Source: Turbatrix aceti (Eukaryota; Nematoda; Chromadorea; Rhabditida; Panagrolaimidae). Taken from it: a DNA stretch of 64,000 nucleotides. Numbering within the stretch: position 1 is the first letter of the stretch; each line of letters starts with the position of its first letter. Made by a program: the position numbers and the translations under genes. The notes below the pieces were generated by a model. It was given only the letters and a program-made list of their open reading frames with translations. It was not told where the DNA came from and searched no databases. The stretch covers positions 10,602,001 to 10,666,000 of the forward strand of contig OZ017766.1 in NCBI GenBank assembly GCA_963969345.1, read 5' to 3'. This document shows positions 36,021 through 47,500 of this stretch, piece by piece.

Positions 36021-36351
36021 TTAGCCAGTTTTAGGTGCCCTGGAGGAAATTGGAATAGTCTGTGCAGGTGTCGTAGACGAATTAGAAGCCTGTTCTTGTC
36101 TGGTAACTTTTCCACCATTCGATGCTCCCCCATCGTTGAAAACGTCACCGACAAGCGGCTTTCGTTGTTTCGCGAGAAGAAGTTGATTCATGCGTTCTAA
36201 AAAAAAACAGAATTTTTTAAAAACCGAAAAAATGCGATACCTTCTTTTTCGGAGCCGGTTCAGCGTCAGCGTTCCGGGCAAGTTTCTGTAGCCTGCGGTT
36301 TTTATTATACTCCTCAAAATTGTCACCATTACTCTTCTTACGACGTGGCAT
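36021..36351 (-). CDS. small basic hypothetical protein, splice junction unresolved
   Basis: Exon 1 (36351-36241, 37 codons) encodes MPRRKKSNGD followed by a Lys/Arg-rich segment and ends at a GTATCG donor. A second coding-like segment ends at 36021 and encodes MNQLLLAKQRKPLVGDVFND and a Ser/Thr-rich tail. The obvious acceptor (TTTTTTTTTAG at about 36198) does not keep frame with the donor at 36240. A later donor would keep frame but gives a 28-nt intron, and an AG inside the second segment would also keep frame. Total about 90-105 aa. The gene is divergent from the PRELI gene, with about 540 bp between their ATGs. Function unknown. Confidence 0.5.
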
Positions 36352-36888
36352 GTTTGGGTAGCCTAAAAAAGCTGAGCAAGGTTGAAAATGTTTGAAAAAA
36401 CAAAACAAAAAAAGATCGTCATGTTTAAACCGATGCACAAAATCTGATATATAACCGTTCAAATCGAACTAAAATGAAAGGAATTCATTGTTCTAATCTA
36501 AACGATCTTGAAAACGAACAATAATAAACGAAACATCCAAACACACAAAAAAACGCAAATGAATAAAGCGATAAAAGCAATTTTTATAAAACTCCCCTGA
36601 ACATTTTCGTGCTGAGAGTATTCATTCTTCTTCTCCGCTTACCAAAAAAGCGCACGCACCCCGATCTCTCGACGCGAAAAAATTCCACTAAGCTTGTTTA
36701 TTGAAAACCAGAATTTTTACTACACCGTCGATCGTCAACGTCGTTGTCTGTTTTGTTGTTTTTCTCGGTTGTCGTCACACAACGTTAGATTATGCTTAGC
36801 TTCTGTTGTTGTTATTAATCAATTCTCCATTCATTCCACTACTAGGTGTTTGTTTACGTTCACTTACTGACAGGCTGACTGGCGCAGG

Positions 36889-37915
36889 ATGAAGATTTGG
36901 TCAGCACCAGTTCATATATTTGACAACGCATTTGCGGATGTTGCTTCGGTATTCTTTGATCGTTATCCAAATTCCTTTGCCAAGCACATTGTTTCTGAGG
37001 ATGTTCTCGAACGTCGGGTTACGGAAGATACAGTTTACACCCGAAAATTGATCGTAAAGAAGGGTTTGTTCAGTTTTTTTGGGGTAAAATTGTTATTTTT
37101 GATGTTTTTTTGCAGGTGCAAGTTTTCTCAATTCTGTTCCGCGATGGCTTTCTCGTCTGACAACGATCCAGACCGTGCCTACCGTTGAGGAAAGCGTTTA
37201 CGATCGAAAATCAAATACGTTGGTTTCCTATACGCGAAATGTGTCTCACTTGGATTTATTTTCTATGGATGAAAAATCTTGTTATACTTCTGTTGTGAGT
37301 TTTTATTACTTTTTTTGTGTCTAAAAATTTGATTTACCCTAAAAAAAACTTTTCTTTTTGGCATAAATATAAATTTTTTACCCTAAACAACTTTTTTTTG
37401 GTTCTAAAAATTTTTTTTGTTATCCTGTAAAATATTTTTTTACCATAAAAAAACATTTTTGTACCCTAAAAAACTTTTGTTTACCATAAAAAGTTTTTGG
37501 GGGTCTAAAAAACTTTTTGACCATAAAAAAATTTTTTTACCATAAAAACATTTTTTTTCTAAAAAACTTTATACCTGAAAAACATTTTTTGGGCTTCGGA
37601 AAGTAGTTTTTGCCCTAAAAAAACATTTTTACGTTAAAAAACATTTTTTACCGTAAAAACTCATGTTTTTCGCTGCAGGAAACCAACAAAACCTCATTAA
37701 CGCGTGACGTTTACGTTTCCGTTAACTACCATCGACTTTCCTCATTTATTGAACGTATCCTCATCATGACATTCCGGAGTTCTATTCGCAAGACGCTTGC
37801 CGGTATTAACGAAAAACTCGATGAAAGAATGGGCAAAAATTTTGACAAACAACACATGCCTCGTCTGACCCTTCGCAAGCCGCCAAAATTTGGTCTTGAA
37901 AGCAACAACGCCTAA
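36889..37915 (+). CDS. PRELI/MSF1-domain protein (mitochondrial phospholipid transfer)
   Basis: Exons 36889-37063, 37116-37294 and 37679-37915 give 196 aa, the usual length for PRELI-domain proteins. The domain fills the protein: MKIWSAPVHIFDNAF at the start, then RYPNSFAKHIVSEDVLERR, PRWLSRL, and the C-terminal amphipathic region. In other animals these proteins work with TRIAP1-type partners in the intermembrane space to carry phosphatidic acid or phosphatidylserine. The RYPN-SKH-EDVLERRV pattern is closest to PRELID1, although the MKIW start is as in PRELID3; the exact subfamily is uncertain. Intron 2 is filled by degenerate ACCCTAAAAAACTTTTTT-type repeats. The next gene downstream (EMC5) starts 649 bp further on the same strand. 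Confidence 0.88.
37300..37670. repeat. degenerate tandem repeats in PRELI intron 2
   Basis: About ten irregular copies of a 25-35-nt unit of the form TACC(C)TAAAAAACATTTTTT fill the intron. A similar but distinct array, GTTACGATACTTTTTTT, fills 38100-38460. Confidence 0.65.
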
Positions 37916-38099
37916 GATAGGAAATATGACGGCAAAAAAACAACATCAACAACAGCAGCATCGTTTTCATTCGAATTTGTAAAAGGAATCTCTGTGTGTT
38001 TTTTTTGTTTGGCATTTGTCAATTGTGTCTTATTTTTTGAAGAAATTATAACAAATGATATCTAAATAGATTTTTTATTAGTTTTTGTGAAGGATTTTT

Positions 38100-38458
38100 T
38101 GGAGGAAACAGCCGTTGAAGTTGCGGTTACGATACTTTTTTTTGTTTTGACTTTTTTTCAAGTTTAGGATTTTTTTTTGTGATTTTGATCTAAACTGAAT
38201 TGTTACGATACTTTTTTTGCAATGCGGCCTAAATTTTGCATTGATGGTTACCATATTTTTTTAACCGTGAAATTTACGGTTTTTTTTAGTTTGGCCTAAA
38301 TTTAGCCTATTACGGTAGCTATTTTTATTTTTATAGTTACGATATTTTTTGCACACTGAAATATTGTTACGGTACTTTTTTTCATGTCACAAAATTTATT
38401 ATCATTTTTACGATATTTTTTTTGACGTTTACGTTATTTTTTGACCGTTGAGTACGCT
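38100..38458. repeat. GTTACGATACTTTTTT repeats between PRELI and EMC5 genes
   Basis: Six or more diverged units containing GTTACGATA or GTTACGGTA followed by T runs. The last 70 bp (from ATGTCACAAAATTTATTATC to GACCGTTGA) recur at about 49218-49285 in intron 3 of NDUFAF6 with few changes. Confidence 0.7.
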
Positions 38459-38563
38459 GTTTTTTTTTTCTTCTAGCCAAAATTATAAGTTTTTGCTTTT
38501 TTTTCAGTCAAGAAAATACGCACGCTGATCGTAATCTTCGTCTCGTTTGTCGTTTGATCGGTT

Positions 38564-41500
38564 ATGACGAATTCGCTTTGGTCATTTGTCAGCGTGGCAA
38601 GTCTTATCAGTCTCCTTCACTGTGCCTATTCTGCTGCTCAGGTTCGTTGATGGGTTTTTTACTTGTTTTTATAAGCTTCATCTGGCAACAGTAGATTTAT
38701 TGGGCTTGTTTTTGAGCGTTTTTATTTTTTTTCATTTTGAGACCAGGTTTTTTCTGGTTGTTTTTACCAAATTTTGTTGTTTTCTTCGATTTGAGACATT
38801 TAGACACGAGAACGAGAAAAAAAATCCTTTCGGGACCACTTTCAAAAAGAGCTGGACTCGTCGCTAAGTCCAAACTCCTTGAATCACAAAAAATTTTATT
38901 AGAAAAACCTCAACAAAAAAAAACAGCAGAAATAGAAAATGCAACAAGCTACAGTGGCTTGTTGTGGCGACTGAAGCATCGAACGATCGCGGCCGAGAGC
39001 GCATCGTCGATGCTCAGAAAAAGAAAAAACATTACAAAACAAAATCTGCCGCCGCCGCGACACTCCCACCTCAAAGATGGGAATGCCACGACTTACAATT
39101 TACGAATTACTAAAACAATTACAAAAACAATGCTACAAAAAATGAGGGTCAACGTGCGGCTCGTCTCGTTGATTTTCTGCAGGAAGGATAACGCCGTCTG
39201 CACAAACGATGCCGCGTGGTCCACGCGTGAGTCCAGGACTGGTTCCAGCGTGTCCGAGGTGACCGGATCTTTTACAACGTACATCAAGTCTCCTCGAATG
39301 ACCATGGTCGTCTTCGATGCCGGACAAGTGACGTTGCAGCGATAGTTGACGGTCGTGCGGGGAATGGCTAGCCGTACTTCTGAGTTGCTGCCGGCTGCGG
39401 AACACACCACACTGAATCGTACATCGTCGGGGCACTCGAAATACGCCAATGTCTTGCCGAAGTTGGTTTGACAACTGATGGTGGTCTTGGCACCAGCCAC
39501 GCAGTTCGCGCATCCTTTAACCACGGCGTCTTCGACCGAGCAAGAATTGGAATCTACTTGCACCGCGGCTTGCATCTGAGCCAATTCGATGCTTAAATCA
39601 ACGGTAGCGGGGATAGTGTAGAACACTTCGGCCTTGTTGTTTCGCAGAGTAAGGGTTGATAGGCTTATCGGCAGTGAATGAGTCTGCAATTCGTGCGTCA
39701 GGAGCTGGTTATCACGGCAAGCGCAATGTACTGCTTCACCACCAGATTGACAGAAACACGCAGCTGTGTTAAGCGTACAGTTACCGCTGTCGGAGTGTTC
39801 GCGTGAAGGGCACTCGAATACCTTTGACGCAGCGATGCCTTGTTCCGAAATAGTCGCCGTTTTTTCTCCGTCGGTTATAAAAACCAATTTCGTGGGATCG
39901 ACTTCCATGGTAGGTGTTATCCGCACGACCTTGAATTTGGCTCGGCCCAATTCGATGTTTTGACCATTTTCTAGTTCGAATTCTTCGGCATTAGTACCAT
40001 GCGCCGTTATCATGGAAACCGTAACAATAGTTCGTTCAATCCATACCGGGCAATCGTAGATTTCCACTGTCGGATGTATCGGTTTGGCGATTACACGATA
40101 GAATAAGCACGCTGAGCTGCACAAGAAACAACCGCAACCCCAACATCCACAGGACTCCAGGCAGCCGGTAAATCCGGGGAAGTCCTGGTATGCGGCAAAT
40201 TCATTCAATCGAGTGGTTGGTAGGACGTCTGCACACGTAGATCCAGTGCATGACCCTGCTGATGCGCAACGTTTGTTCGACACGACGTTGATAGATACAG
40301 GTCGCGTGAACATCAATGTATTTGTTTGACATCTTCGGACAACCGTAGCCGCAATTTGGATATTCATCAACGGTTTTGCCATGTCGTCTTGTATAGTGAT
40401 GCAAGCTTCGTCAAGTTCAGTCAGAGTGACTGACAATGACTTGCTGATCGTGCACTTCTTGAAACCTCCAACGTTGATGGTGCACTCGTGAGCCTCGGCT
40501 GTGAATGTGTCCGTCACCGAGCAAGTTGACACCAATAGTGGTTGTAGTAACACAGCTAATAAAAGTGGCAGCATCTTATACGTGTCTGGACGTCGTCGTT
40601 CGTAACGCCATTGACTTTTTCCTTCTTCAGCGGAGTAGTCATCATCTTTCTTTCGCACATCATGTAGCGTGACTTCCAATCGTTTCCTGGTTGTCCGGCG
40701 ATAACATAAAAACGACAGGAGTCCGAGAATAATGCCAACCATCGTCGCGGCGATAGCGAATGTCGCCCAAGTGGTGCACTTGTAGTTGGCCAGGAGTTCG
40801 GCGCACCAATAACAAGTTATCTGCTCGCACCAGTCAATGGCGGAACAATTTACTTGTTCTCGGTGAACGACGTTGCCATGACGCGTAATTCGTACGTCGG
40901 CTCGTTCATCACTGGCTTGGAATGGTCGGGGTAGTTTGAATTCCGCAATTTCCTTGGCCTGGATTAGAAAAGTCCATTTTCTCATGGTGATCTCGATTCG
41001 ATCATGGATCTCTGCACCTTCGACCGACACTGTGCCATCTCGACATTTGATCAGGTAAACTTTAGTAGGTAGAGTTTCCAATCGCTTGTGGAATATCTTT
41101 TTCACTAGACCCCATGCCTTCACCGCTACGCCTCCATTGCGAGTTTTCCACAATACCAATTCGTGGGGGAAAGGTACGCAAATTCTGGGACTTGTGTGGT
41201 TGCCGCTGTGACAATCGTGATGCGCGCAATACTCTGGAGGGCCATCGACTTCTCCGGTGCCTTTGCAGATGATCGAGTCTTCGTGAACTTCTCGGTGTTC
41301 GAGGTGAAGTTCTCTGACAAGATGCTTGCTTCCGTCGAATAGTTGGATCATGTGAAAGCTCCCTTCAGATGGTTCTTCGGCACAAGTGGGATCAGGTTGA
41401 AACGAACAAACAGTTACTTCGCTTTCTCGTAGCATGCGTAACACCTCGACGTTGCGTGTCGTCGAATTTTTAGTGGCGCTGCCTTCGACAAAAGAACATC

Positions 41501-44500
41501 CATGCGACCATTCAGGACATTCGCAGGGTTTTGTGCAACCGAGACCCATCTGCCAATGCTTGTCTTTAGGGCACGTCAACAATTTCCAGCATAGCTCTTG
41601 ACCCAAGAATATTCCGTATCCGCTGTTCATGCAATTAGGCGCGTGGTAACATGGTAATTTTTCAGCCTTTTCGCCACATTCGGCTCCATGCGTCAACGAT
41701 ATCGTCATAGCCAGAATCATTGCAGCAATAATAGTCTTAGCTGGCGTCAAATGCACGTTTCTTTTTCGTCCACAGTCTTCGTTCCGAACTTCCAGAGGGT
41801 AAACGTGCTTTACGGATCGTCTCAGAGTAGTGTGATTAGCCGTTTTGACAATAACTGTTCGGACTTCTCCATCACTGCTTGGCTGTAGCGCGTCGATTTT
41901 TCCCAACTTCCAGTTCTCTTTGGGTGAATTGTCTTCACTTTCGATGATGACAACTTCGCCCACCTCCGGTCGCCGAAAATGTGCCGCTCCATCTTTAGCG
42001 TGGTGGTCAATACGGTCTCGGAGAGTCGTGAGGTATTGTTGTTGCCACAGCACGCGAAATTTGTCAATGACTGTCTGCAAGCGTTGCCAACGTCGTAAGA
42101 GCCCGTCACTTGTCGACACTGTAGGCACGTAGTCTGGATCTTCCGCATCGTCAAATGGTCGAACAACAGGGGCTTCCGCAATACCATCTGGAAGAAGGAA
42201 GTCGATAGGCCGTAAAACTTGATCATCGTCGTCGTTTGCCTGTACTAGTGGCCGACAGTTGACAACGAATTCAGTTTCCGTGAGCACCGTCTGGAATTCT
42301 GTGGCGTGTAAAATGCGGCGGCCAATAGCATGTTTCAGCGCTTTCTTCACCACACCGATAATACGTTCGTAGACACCGCCATGCCAGGGTGCGCGTTCGG
42401 TAATAAACCGCCAACGAGTCTTGTCGAGTGCCAGTGCGGTTTGCGTCTTCAGAATGACGTCACGTCCAGTCTTGAAGATAGAGGCATTGTCCGATAACAC
42501 GGAAAGAGGGCGACCGCGTCGACTAACAAATCTGCGATATGCCAATAAAAACTGCTCAGTAGATGCATCGAATACCATTTCCAGGTGCACTGCTCTGGTG
42601 ACCAGACACGTCCACAACGATACCCACGCCTTTTGAGGGCCGTCGGCAAGACGTATGGTGAACGGTCCGCAGTAGTCGAGGCCGGTGTGGGCAAATGGAG
42701 GGGCCATCGTCACTCGTTCAGTAGGCAATAACGGCATTGGCGGTAAGGCAAAGGGCTTTGCACGATATCTGCGACAAATCAGGCATTGTTGTCGTATAAC
42801 AGACTGTACCGCGGACCGAAGTTTACGCATAGTAAATCGTGCGCGGAAGGCGTTGACCACTGCATTGACGCCGGCGTGACAGAGGATGTTGTGCAAATGC
42901 AAGATAAGCAGTTCCACTTCTCGCGTCCGTTGTAGCAGAATGGGTTCATGCCAATGTCCATCGGTAGACTTAATCCGAGTACGGCGTCGCTGAATACCAT
43001 CTTCGTCGACGAAAACATCTAGTGTTTTATATTCGGCGGTCGAAAGCGGCGTTTGACTTTGCGCTTGTCTCAACGCGAAATTTTCGGCAGCTTGGAACCA
43101 TTCCGCTTGGTCGTTGGACTTGGGCAAGTAACGTCGCGCTGTTTCACTGCAGTGGTAAATGAATTTTAATAAAACCACGATGTGCATCATGAGTGTCATC
43201 CAACTGCTAGCCGTAATTGGAATAAACGGCTGCTGTGGCGCATCCGGTGTCGATAGTGGTGGTTGGACTTGTGCGTAAACGCCGATAGCGTTTGTCGATG
43301 ATGCTGGGTTGCTAGGCCAGTCCGATTCTTCGTCATCGCTGCACAGAAATGCCGGTCCATTCCACCATAACGGATGATCGCGCAATTCGCGTGGGCTACA
43401 TCCTCGACTTGCAACGTCTGCAGGATTGATCGCAGTAGGTACGTACCGAATACTTGCAGCAACTTCTTCGAGTTTGCGAATGCGATTGTTGACAAAACGG
43501 TTGCTATCTTCGCCACTGCGTATCCAGTGTAGTACAGTCGTAGAATCCGTCCAAATGAATTGTCGCCGTATGGGAAAGGGTAGTGCGGTGATCAAATACC
43601 GTGTGATCTGTCCAGCGAGTGCAGTAGCTACCAATTCCAAGCGACAAATAGTCAGTTGTGGAGTCAACGGGACCGCGCGGCTTTTTGCAAATACCAATGC
43701 CGATCGTTTACCTTGCGGTGTAGTTTGTACGATGTATGCCGCGGCGCCGTATGCTTTGCCTGAGGCGTCGCAAAACACATGCAAGTCGTACGTGCTTCCG
43801 TCGCAGGTGACAAATGGGTAACGAGAAACACTGATAGATTGTCCTTCACGTTCGGCAACGAGAGTGGCGATTTCGTTGTAAATCACAGCGTCAACGTTCT
43901 TGTCCCAATCGTACCCTTTTTTCCAAAGCTGCTGGGCTTGCAGAACAATCGGGAGCACGGCGGGACAGATTAATCCAAGCGGGTCAAATACTTCGTGTTG
44001 TAGTGAAACGAGGCTACGTTTTGTCGCAGGAGGTAATTCGCGGTTGCGCCAACCGATCAAGTACGTATCGTTCAGCAGATTCCAGGTAATACCAAGTAGT
44101 TTCATGCATTCGATCGACGTACCAAAATGATCATTTACGATTGACGAATTACTCGCAAATTCGCGCAAATTCATGTGCACACGTGCGAAAAGTGTCCGAG
44201 CAGCTTCGGCTTTCAAGATAGCTTGTTCTGCATTGTCGGATCCTTGTAGGCAGTTGTCAACGTAGATTTTGCGCCGTAGTTCGTCAGTATACGGACGAAT
44301 GGCTGGATCCGCTTCACCCATTTTTTCCATCAGCAAATCAAGTGAGTACAAAAGTAGCATGGGTGAAGAACTGACACCAAACGGCAATCGTAGGAACCGA
44401 TAATGGACAATATTGTCACCTGTAGGTGGTGATGTCAAATCTCGCGGCCACAAAAATCGAACAAAGTCTCTGTCGTCTGGATCCAGTTCGAGCTGCAGAA

Positions 44501-47500
44501 AGGCTTTTTCCAGATCCGAAGTAACGACGATAGGATGACATCTAGAGTCGAGCAAAATATCGGTCAGTTTAGCGAACACCGGTTTACCACTGAGTAGGCA
44601 ATCATTCAAGCTCTTGGCACCGTTTCCGGCACGTGTGGACGCATCCAAAGTCATACGGACTTTTGTGGTAGTTTTCGTCGGTGTAGACACAATTCGAATA
44701 GGCAAATAGTGCCGTCCTTCCTTCAATAGTTCGGCTGCGGGTACTTCTTCAATGATTTTGGCACGAAGTTGCTCGTCAATGATTGCTTGGCACGCTTGTA
44801 GAGAGTTATCACGTTCAAGCTTCCGGTACAATTGCTCCAGACGTTTCTGACAGTTGTGAAAGTTCGGAGGAACATTTTCGCGGTCCACGAATGGTAATGA
44901 GACTTGAATACGAGCGTCTTCGAGATCGAGTACCTTTGCCGTTTCGGTGAAATGTTCTTTGGCCATCTGTTGTTCGTTGGCTAGCGGACTGTCTGGAATT
45001 CCGATAGCGTCGAGGGCTGTGACGTCTTCGATCCATGTCCCTAGACTGGGAGCAACAGTTGCCGTAAGATTAACAGCAGTAGCCGCGCCAACGAATTCGG
45101 CAGTAGTTGGACCATGAATGACCGGGCCGATGCGAGTGTCTTGAACCGTAAGGTTTTCTCGGAAACGATAGCTGCGACCACAGAAAAATTGTGCGCGTTG
45201 ATCGCTGCCAATCAAAATTTGAGGAACTTGGCCTTCAACTTGAAGGACTTCAGTACCCATGGCGTTGATCAGCTCTTCTGGGTTCTTGGTCAAGGTTGCG
45301 AGCGGTGGCGTAATGTGGTCAATACCCAGTGCTGTGATGCATAGTACATCATTGTTTTGGGCGCGGATTGCCACCTTGTACATAGGGCATTCACGTTGCA
45401 ATGTTGCCTTGTCTTTGCCAAAAACTCCTGTAGTCAGCTTGCATGTGTCATAGGGTCTTAGTTGCAAGATTTTAGCGTCTTCATTTCGAATGAAAGTCGA
45501 CGTACTGCCATCATCGAAGAAGATGAGCATGTTGTGCATTCCTTCGGATCCGTACACCGGAGCTTTTCGAGTGTTGAGCAAAACTGCGTTGCTTTGCACA
45601 GGCGCGGCCGTAGCGGAAACAATGTTTTCCGGTGGTTGCATACGGGGCATCGGCAGCGGCGTAACAGCAGCAACAACTGCGTCCTGCTTGCAAAACGCTG
45701 TGTTGTGACTATGTGAACAACGAGCGCAAGTGATTTTCTTTCGGCATTCAGAATACAAGTGATCACTTTTCAAGCATTTGAAACACAGCTTTTTGTCCTT
45801 TGCAACCTGTTGACGAGCTGCATAAGTAGTAACCGTACGACATTGAGCTGAGTTGTGCTTTTTATCACAGAAAACGCAAATACCAATTGGCGTTTTGTTA
45901 GCAGCTTGAGGGGATTGCGACTGAGTGACTGCTGCCACAGTATCAGTGTTTTCCTTCTTTGCCCCTTTCTGAGCTGCGGTTTTGGCGGGCTCCAGCGTTT
46001 TGCTGTTTTCCACGGCAGTCTTCAATATAGCGTGAACTGCCGGAAACAAGTCGTCGAGCGCCATGTTTGCCGTAATATTCCGGTACAAGAATAATTGGGT
46101 ACGTGCCCACTCGGGTAGCATGTTGCGGAGCAATGTTTGGGTCAAATAAACATCAGGAGTGCGATTCATCGCGGTTAGTTCAAAAACAGCTGCACGGAAT
46201 CGATCAAAAGCGGTGCGCACTTCTTCGGCGGTTTTAGCGTGGACCGGCCGAGTCAAAATCGCATGTAGTTGTCTCATACGATCATCCTCGTTCCCAAATT
46301 TCTCTTTGAGGGTTGATTTAATGAGTTCGTAGTTAGCTGCATGCGGACGAATGTGTTTTACCGCGTCTTTTGCCGTACCGTCCAGTGCTGCCGTCAGATG
46401 CGTGACTTTTTCAAGAGTAGTCATAGCCGTCTGGTCAATCATGATAGAAAAAATATCCCAAAAAATCAAATATTTGTCGGCGCCACCGGAAAATTTAGGA
46501 ATTTTAATTTTCTGCGGTCGCATGTACTCGGGTTCGACAGGGGGGTGATACAGTCGCTGTGCGTCGTCCAGTTGTTCCGATGCGTCCTCGATAGCTTGTT
46601 GGAGAGTTACAAGTATGTCGAGAGAGCCGTCGGTCGCCGTGTGCTTGTCGAATTCTGCATCTTCTTTTGCACGGGCGTCATCGGTATCCAGGCGCTGATA
46701 CAACTCCATCCACTGTTGTTTGTATCCATTCATGACCGTTTGGCGTGCTTCCAGGCGTTTTATGACCTTTTGCAGATCCGTCACGTGCTTTTCTAGCTGT
46801 GCCTTGGTCAACTGCTGTAGCTGGGCCGCGGTAGCTTTTAGCGCACTGTATTGGTCAATGACTCGCTTCGCGCTGGGGATTTCAAGCCCTAATTGGCGAC
46901 GAATAGACCCACTAGCGGACATGACCAGTCGTATTCAAATACCACAGATACACCAAAATACCAATACCACAATTACCAAAGCCAAAATACCAGAACCAAA
47001 ATACCAAAACCAAAATACCAGAACCAAGAGAGTACCAAAATCGAAATACCAACAACAAAAGATTAACAAAACCAAAAGACCAAAACCAAAAGACCAAAAG
47101 ACCGAATCACAAAATACCAAAAATGTGGCTCAGCCCCCACTTTCAAAAAGAGCTGGACTCGTCGCTAAGTCCAAACTCCTTGAATCACAAAAAATTTTAT
47201 TAGAAAAACCTCAACAAAAAAAAACAGCAGAAATAGAAAATGCAACAAGCTACAGTGGCTTGTTGTGGCGACTGAAGCATCGAACGATCGCGGCCGAGAG
47301 CGCATCGTCGATGCTCAGAAAAAGAAAAAACATTACAAAACAAAATCTGCCGCCGCCGCGACAACCACACTTTTTACTAATAATGTTTTTTAGACCGTTT
47401 TTTTAGCAAATTTTTAGTTTTTTTCGTTTCGGGACTCATTTTAGAGTCGTGTTGGTTTTTCGCTTCAAAACCATGCATTTTCACCCATTTTTCTTGTTTT

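Larger units (their letters stand above)
38835..47368 (-). mobile_element. complete BEL/Pao LTR retrotransposon with envelope frame
   Basis: The element spans 38840-47363 (8,524 bp) on the minus strand. Direct LTRs of 223 bp lie at 47141-47363 (5') and 38840-39062 (3'), identical by my reading. A 5-bp target duplication, ACCAC, flanks it at 38835-38839 and 47364-47368. In element orientation the LTR begins TGTCGCGG and is preceded at the 3' side by the polypurine tract GAGGTGGGAG. A primer binding site starting TGGGGGCT follows the 5' LTR after one base. The single 2,609-codon frame is unbroken. Identical LTRs, exact duplication and an open frame all point to a very recent insertion that could still be active. 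It sits in intron 1 of EMC5, in antisense to that gene. The layout resembles nematode Tas/Cer7-type elements. Confidence 0.95.

Noticed and set aside
41688..46796. Numerous short ORFs on both strands within the BEL element
   Set aside because: All lie inside the single 2,609-codon frame and are out-of-frame shadows.
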